From assembly GCA_036426205.1 (NCBI GenBank), contig WSYH01000839.1:1-64000 (forward strand): DNA of 64,000 nt, written 5' to 3'. Made by a program: the position numbers and the translations under genes. Position 1 is the first letter of the stretch. Every line of letters starts with the position of its first letter. The stretch comes from Ascaphus truei (taxonomy: Eukaryota > Chordata > Amphibia > Anura > Ascaphidae). The notes below the pieces were generated by a model. It was given only the letters and a program-made list of their open reading frames with translations. It had not been told where the DNA came from and made no database searches. Positions 57,942 to 64,000 of this stretch are shown here, in pieces.

Positions 57942-59221
57942 AAGTTACCGTCACAACCGCTACTATAACTCCTATCTTCTCCATATAACTGCTCTCCTAT
58001 CTAATAACTCCTCCTATCTCTACATATAACCTCCTCCTCTCTCTCCATATAACCGCTCCCTATAACTCCTCCTAATGTCTCCCTATAACTCCTATCTCTC
58101 CATATAACCGCTTCCCTATAACTCCCTCCCTATCTCTCCATATAACCGCTCCTATACCCTCCTATCTCTCCATATAACCTCGCTCCTATAACTCCTCCTA
58201 TCTCTACATATACTCATCCTATCTCCCATATAACCGCTCCCTATAACTCCTATCTCCCATATAACCGCTCCCTATAACTCTCCTATCTCTCCAATAACTG
58301 CTCCCTATAACTCCTCCTATCTCTCATATAACTCATCCTATCTCGCCATATAAACCGCTCCCTATACTCAAACTCCCTATCTCTCCATATAACTCGCTCC
58401 CTATACTCCTCTCACCTACATATACTCATCCCTATCTCATCAAAGCTCCTATAACTCCTCCTATCTCTCCATATAACCCCTCCCTATAACTCCTCCTATG
58501 TCCCCATATAACTGCTCCATACTCCTCCTATCCCTCCTTCTCCGCTATACACTCCTCCTATCTCCCCATAACCTGCTCCCTATACTCCTCCTATCTCTCC
58601 CTATAACTCCTCCTCCATCTCTCCATATAACTGCTCCCTAATACTCCTCCGTACTCTCCCTATAACTCCTCCTATCTCTCCATATAACCGCTCCCTATAA
58701 CTCCTCCGTAATCATCGCCATATAACCCGCTCTCCTATACCTCCCTCCTATCTCTCCATAACCTCCTAGAACTCTCTCATCTCTCCATAAGTACACGCGC
58801 TCCCTATAACCCTCCTATCTCCCATAATAACCCTCTCCCTCATAACTCCTCCTATCTCTCCCTATAACTCCTCCTATCTCTCCATATCACCCTCCCTATA
58901 CTCCTTCCTACCTATCCCTATAACTCTCCTATCTCTCCATAAAACTGCTCCCTATAACTCCTCCTATCTCGCATATAAAGCCCTCCCTATAACCCTCCTA
59001 TCCTCCCATATAACCCTTAACGCTCTCCCTATAACTCCCTCCATCTTCTCGCATATAAACGCTCCCTATAACCTCCTCCTATCTGCTCTATAACCGCCTC
59101 CCTCTATAACTTCCTCCTATCTCTCCATATACACCCCTCCCTATAACTCCTCCTATCTCGCCAGATAACCGCTCCCATAACTCCTCCTATCTCGCCATAT
59201 AACCGCTCCCTATACCTCCTC
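57942..59221. repeat. ~35-bp minisatellite, left arm, unit D
   Basis: Same variants as unit C, with different local slips from about 58400 on. Confidence 0.95.
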
Positions 59222-59485
59222 CTATTGCTGTGTCCCTTATAGGATCTGTTGCTTTTAAAGTTCCCTGAATCACGTGATCAGGACTGATGTCACAATGTGA
59301 ATGTTCTTGTGTCACTGCCTGTGCCTTAACACTTGTGCCTTGACGGTGACTGTGGGTGTGTCTGTAGCTCTGTCACATCTTGTTAGCTAATAACACGAAA
59401 GATTTTCCTAAGATCCCATAATCCTTATGGGTCACACTATGGTGACTGTTTAGATCGACTAAGGAAAGCAAGCGTTAAGATAGGG
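59222..59485. repeat. Spacer copy D
   Basis: Same conserved segment between the inverted arms. Confidence 0.9.
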
Positions 59486-60215
59486 GAAGTATAGGAAGCG
59501 TTTTATACGGAAGATAGGAGGAGTTATAGGGAGAGGTTATACGGAGAGATAGGGAGAGATAGGAGGAAGTTATATGGAAGATAGGGAGAGGTTATGGGGC
59601 AGTGGGAGGAGTTTAGGTGGGAGAGGTTATACGCGAGAGATAGGAGGAGTTATAGGAGAGGTTATACAGAGAGATAGAATTTAATGGAGAGATAGGGAGA
59701 GGTTATATGGGCAGTGGGAGGATTTATAGGTAGAGGTTATTTGGGGAGAAGTAGGTGGTTATATGGAAGATAGGAAGCGTTATAGGGAGAGATAGGAGGA
59801 GTTATACGGAAGAGAGGAAGGTTTTAGGGAGAGTAGGAGAGTTATATGGAGACGTAGGAAGACGTTAGGGAGAGAGTAGGAGAGTTATAGGAGAGGTTAT
59901 TGGAGAGGATACGGCGGTTATCTGGGCGGTGGAGGGTTATAGATAGGTTCTTGAGGAGTGGGATAGGCGGTTTTGGAGAGGTTTCTTGAGTGGATAGGGG
60001 TTTAGTGGGCCAGTGGGAGGGTTTCCAGGTGTTTTGGGGAGTGGGGGTTATGGGGAGGTTTATTTGGACGAGTGAGGAGTATGTTATATGGGAGAGGTTA
60101 TTTGCTAGTTGGGAGGTGGGGAGCTATTATGGAGAGTTGGAGCGTAGGGAGAGTTTTATAGGGAGAGTGGCTCGACTCGATATCTGGGGCCGCAGTCGCC
60201 GGGAGGTGGTTCTTG
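59486..60215. repeat. Right arm, unit D, degraded at its right end
   Basis: Ordinary inverted units to about 59885, then G/T-rich irregular sequence (GGTTCTTGAGGAGTGGGATA) at the same unit position where copy C becomes GC-rich. Confidence 0.85.
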
Positions 60216-60512
60216 TTTTATTGGATAAAATGATGGGTGTGGAATCCCAGATTAGCATTGTATGTATAGGGAGATTGGTTAGGGTAATGTGGGAAACTGT
60301 TTTTGCTCATTAGTTGCTTTATAGGATTAACAGTTTATGGTAAGTAGCTCTGACAAGTCACATATCGTCTTGTGGTTTAAAGGGTCAGTCACATATAAGA
60401 CCAAAGTGACCTAAGACAGGGACATGTTTAAGGGGTTAAAGGGTCGGCCATACGGGGTGCAAGGTGATGTAACATAGTGATAGTGCCGTGTTTAATGGTC
60501 TGTCTCTCGCAG

Positions 60513-60600
60513 TCGTGTACCGACATACCCCCGTGTGTCTGCTCATCTTCTACACCGTGTTTTACATGCGGCCAGCGTGTGCATGCCCGAGAGCACTGGA
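60513..60600 (+). pseudogene. Duplicate of host exon A (copy E)
   Basis: Sites kept (TCTCTCGCAG / GTAAGT). It carries small changes relative to copy D, including TGCATGCCCGAGAG for TGCACCGGAG, which shift the frame. Confidence 0.6.
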
Positions 60601-60847
60601 GTAAGTAAGGGAACCCCACAACCCCAGCCCTGCTGTCTGAGACACGCTCACCCCCGTGTCCTATACACGCCATCGTTCCTTAATTTGTGTCATGTCACAC
60701 CTTATCACCAGTTAGGGTCAGACGTGTCACCTCCCACTGACCTTTCCCATTTCCGCTGTCTGTGGTCGTCCCCCTGCCTCTCAGTTACTGCCTGTCCCAC
60801 TGGTGTCAGCGTCACTATTGTCACATGGCTTCCCTCTCTATCCTCAG

Positions 60848-60920
60848 GGTGGGAGGTTTTTGACTGGAAGATCCCATTTACCATCCAATCGTACCATCCT
60901 TGAGAGTACTGAGTATCTGG
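60848..60920 (+). pseudogene. Duplicate of host exon B (copy E)
   Basis: Acceptor TATCCTCAG; the donor is weakened to GTGATT. Several single-base losses break the frame. Confidence 0.6.
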
Positions 60921-61019
60921 GTGATTTCACAGCCCCTTTCTCCCCTGCGATCCACTTACTCTTTAGGGTGTGAAGTATGTGAGGTGAGTACAGGATGCAG
61001 TGTTAGTAGAGAGAGAAAA

Positions 61020-61283
61020 AGCAAAGTGACCTCATGCCAGTGACTGTATAATGGGTTAAAGGGCCTGTCTCAAAGTAACCTAATGACAGTGACGTGTATA
61101 ATAGGCTGATGGTCTGTTCCAAAAGCGACCTAATGACAGTGACGTGTATAATGGGTTAAAGGGCTGTCCCAAAGATACCTCTCACAGTGACGTGTATAAT
61201 GGGGTTAAAGGGCCCGTCCCAAAGTGACCTAATGACAGTGACGTGTATAATGGGTTAAAGGGCCCGTCCCAAAGTGACCTACT
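61020..61283. repeat. ~55-bp intron minisatellite, copy E
   Basis: One unit more than copy D, but cut at exactly the same base (AAAGTGACCTA then CTCGTTCG), so copies D and E share one junction event. Confidence 0.9.
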
Positions 61284-64000
61284 CGTTCGAAGCAGTAGAG
61301 AACCATTTAACCACAAAACTAGGGGCCGACACATCACTATTCTTACAGGGCGAGACCCACTTCACATCCAGACCCCCCAAATTTATCAAAAACATATCCC
61401 CCGACATGCTTTTTTTGCATCATTTAGTAGTAAGAAGAGGGGTGTGGACTATCCTTATCCAACAAGGGCACCCATTTAATCATGTCAAACAACAATGGAT
61501 ACAGAGGTAGATTCCTAATGGGATATGGTCCCTAGTCCCTGCGCCCTCGGCAATCGTCCTGATCAATGTATACGCCCCAACGGAACCAAACAAATTCTAC
61601 AAACTGTTCTTGAGGGTGTTGACCCGATATCTTCGCGTCGATGATAGTGGGAGGGAGACTTAAATTCTGGTCTAACCCCAACCGAGGACATCAACCCACC
61701 CATGGGTCCCCACGTACAACCCACTCCCAGATCAAGGGGAAATTTTTAGGAAACCCACTGAGATCGATCTCCGCTGGTGGATGTCTCTGAAGAACCACAT
61801 CACGGCCAGAGAGACTAACACACTTCTCACCCTCATCCCGCACAACTTACTCTCGAATAGACCACTTTTGGACCACCAAAATGTGATGGCGGCAGCCATA
61901 GAATCAGACATGGCCTCAATCACATTCTCAACCATTCCCCGTCACCGACCCCTACTGTCAGCCCTTTGAAAAACACAACAACGTACACCTGGAGACTGAA
62001 CGATTCATTACTAAATTCACCCAAGATCGAGAGAGAAATCAGATCCTCACTTAAGTACTTTCTCCTTCAACAGTGAACGCTCTCCTCTGCCCACATCCTA
62101 TTGGGAAGCCCATAAGGCACTATCAGAGGGAAATTTATTTCCATCGCATCCCTAGGAAAAAGCCCGACCAACGCTAATCAAAGAACTCACAGAAAATTAT
62201 AAAGCCAGCTGCCATAAAGCATCCCTCCCAAAAAAAGTACACAAACCTTACTAGACGCCTAAACAAACTAGAACACCCACTGGAGGACGTGAAAAGGCCC
62301 TCAAATGGGACCAAATACAACAATACAAGTTATACAAAGGCAACACAAGGCTGACAGACTCCGCTAGCCCAGTAAATAATAGGGATACAAAAAAGATCCC
62401 AACCTAACGGCATCAAGAGTGTGTCTGGTGAGATTCAATACTGAAGCAAGATGCAAGCGGAATTTACAAAATATTTACAGAACTAGTACACCTTGAGAAC
62501 ATAAAAACGGCCGACCCAACCGGGATAGCGTCAGAATCTAAACTCAATACTTAAATAAAATGCCAACTCCCTCACTGCACGGAGGAGGAAAACACAGTCC
62601 TCAACGCTGAGTTCTCAAAAGAGGAACTGGAAGAGGCGGTCAAATCACTCAACTCACCTAAGTCCTCCTGGCCCCGGCACGGTTTCAACAATGTTTACTA
62701 TAAAGATTATTGCCAACCCCTATCCCCACGCATCTGCTAAAAAACATTCAACCATTTTTGAGAAGGACCAACCCTCCACAATGTCTCTACTAGCCACAAT
62801 TTGGCAATAATACAAATAGGAGGCAGAGACCCGATGCAATATGGTGAAGCTACCCTCCCGCTCCCTCCTCCAATAGTATCCCAAACTATATAGCAAAATT
62901 TTTGGCAAATAGGTTAAAATCCAATATTGAACCGGGTTTAACAATCGCATATAGGATTTGTCGCTGGGAGAACAACCTCTGACAACCCCCCCAAAATATT
63001 AATAGCATTGACCATGTTCACCTACCAGCACCAAAGCACTCTGTTAAGCCTGACGCAGAGAAGGCGTTCGATAGAATAAACTGGCATTCCTGGACCAGAC
63101 ATGCGCAAATTTGGCTTAAAGACGCCTAGTAGCGGGGGTCCGTAGACTATATCAAAACCCGTCCAGCTACGTAAAACTACCAGGGCTGGCAATAACCAGA
63201 GATTCGAGAATAACAATGGGCTCACAGGATGCCCCCTATCTCCTGCTCCTCTTTGCGTCTACCGATAGAACCACTAGCATCAGCAATAAGACTCATATAC
63301 CACATCCATGGAATAGAAATGGAAATAGGCAGCATAAAATCTCCTATTCGCGGATGATTGTCCATACTAACCCTCTCCAAACCACCAAATCTCCCACCCA
63401 ACCTTTCAAAAAGAAGTCCGGGATTGTGGAAAATTCTCAGGATATAAATAAATAATGACAAGTCTCGAAGCCCTAAACTTAAGTCTGCCAGAGCTGAGGT
63501 GAAACTCCTCAAACTAAAACTTCAATTACCGTTGGAGCTCCTCTTGTATCATAACTTGGGGGTTAAGATATCGAGGACCTACCACCCCCTATACCACACA
63601 TAACTATCCGACCTATTCCATAAAATCAAACAGATTAGAAAATGGGGGAGATATCAAATATCATGGTCGGGAGAAATATCTCGGTTTAAAATGAACATAC
63701 TCCAGATTATTATCTACTTCCAGACTCTCCCGGTCCCACATCCCTGGCTCGGAAATCTGAAAAATATCCAAACGACATCTTCACTTTATTTGGCAAGGTA
63801 AAAAACCTAGAGTCCCTAGAACTGGTCTATTGGCCTCAAGGGGGAGAGAGGACTGGGAGTCCAACTTACAAAATACTACCTGGCTGCCAGTATTGGCGGA
63901 CAGGTGGTATCTGGAGAGCCAAACCCAAACCCAATATTGCTGGCTGGATATAGAAACACAATATGCCGGAACGCCTTCATCGCCCGGCCTGTCTCTGGTC
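61284..64000 (+). pseudogene. L1 copy E, runs off window end
   Basis: Follows copy D almost base for base, from the endonuclease region to the point equivalent to about 32110 in the intact L1. Truncated by the window edge, not biologically. Confidence 0.9.

Overview
The window is eukaryotic, most likely from an amphibian and probably a frog. It has GT-AG introns, no bacterial-type operons, and is dominated by non-LTR retrotransposons, Penelope-like and LTR elements and long minisatellites. The amphibian assignment is inference from repeat style: L1/Tx1-type LINEs with C-x3-C-x7-H-x4-C tails, a minus-strand RT element whose 3' end resembles frog Rex1-type repeats, and Penelope repeats with hammerhead-like motifs. 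No database search was possible.

Region 1 (1-6.2 kb): the last five recognisable exons of one plus-strand host gene for a small membrane protein that I cannot name (exons 1094-1181, 1425-1500, 3189-3311, 5733-5777, 5945-6036, then AATAAA at 6134). Its introns hold GT-rich repeats, Tigger/pogo-like MITEs, two pieces of a minus-strand RT element, a ~55-bp minisatellite and two foldback hairpins. Region 2 (6.8-10.97 kb): two large minisatellites (31-bp and 40-bp units), a C-rich stretch and an (AC)n tract. Region 3 (10.97-16.42 kb): Penelope-like sequence, with a terminal repeat carrying a decayed hammerhead fold, then a 4.2-kb element in which an RT plus GIY-YIG reading frame lies between long inverted repeats. 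Region 4 (16.4-23.5 kb): an L1 ORF2 3' fragment, then two direct LTRs around a 2.2-kb internal region with a CCHC zinc-knuckle ORF, whose strand seems opposite to the LTR promoter direction.

Region 5 (23.54-33.46 kb): a nearly complete 9.9-kb L1 with a 14-bp target-site duplication, GC-rich 5'UTR, ORF1, an exceptional 3.3-kb inter-ORF spacer and ORF2 broken by two frameshifts. It sits inside an opposite-strand relative of the region 4 LTR. Region 6 (29-64 kb): a tandem array of 7.5-8.4 kb units, each with the L1 3' half, the LTR end, a ~35-bp minisatellite, a ~270-bp spacer and the same minisatellite inverted. Later units also carry copies of host exons A and B.

Copies after the first are full of one-base indels, and the last three share many of them. 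This may be a real segmental array, but unpolished long-read consensus or false duplication is at least as likely. Runs of N (3826-3828, 35911-36100, 52257-52258) and a local composition collapse at 51.54-52.0 kb support caution. No rRNA, tRNA, CRISPR array or complete intact protein-coding gene other than L1 ORF1 was found.
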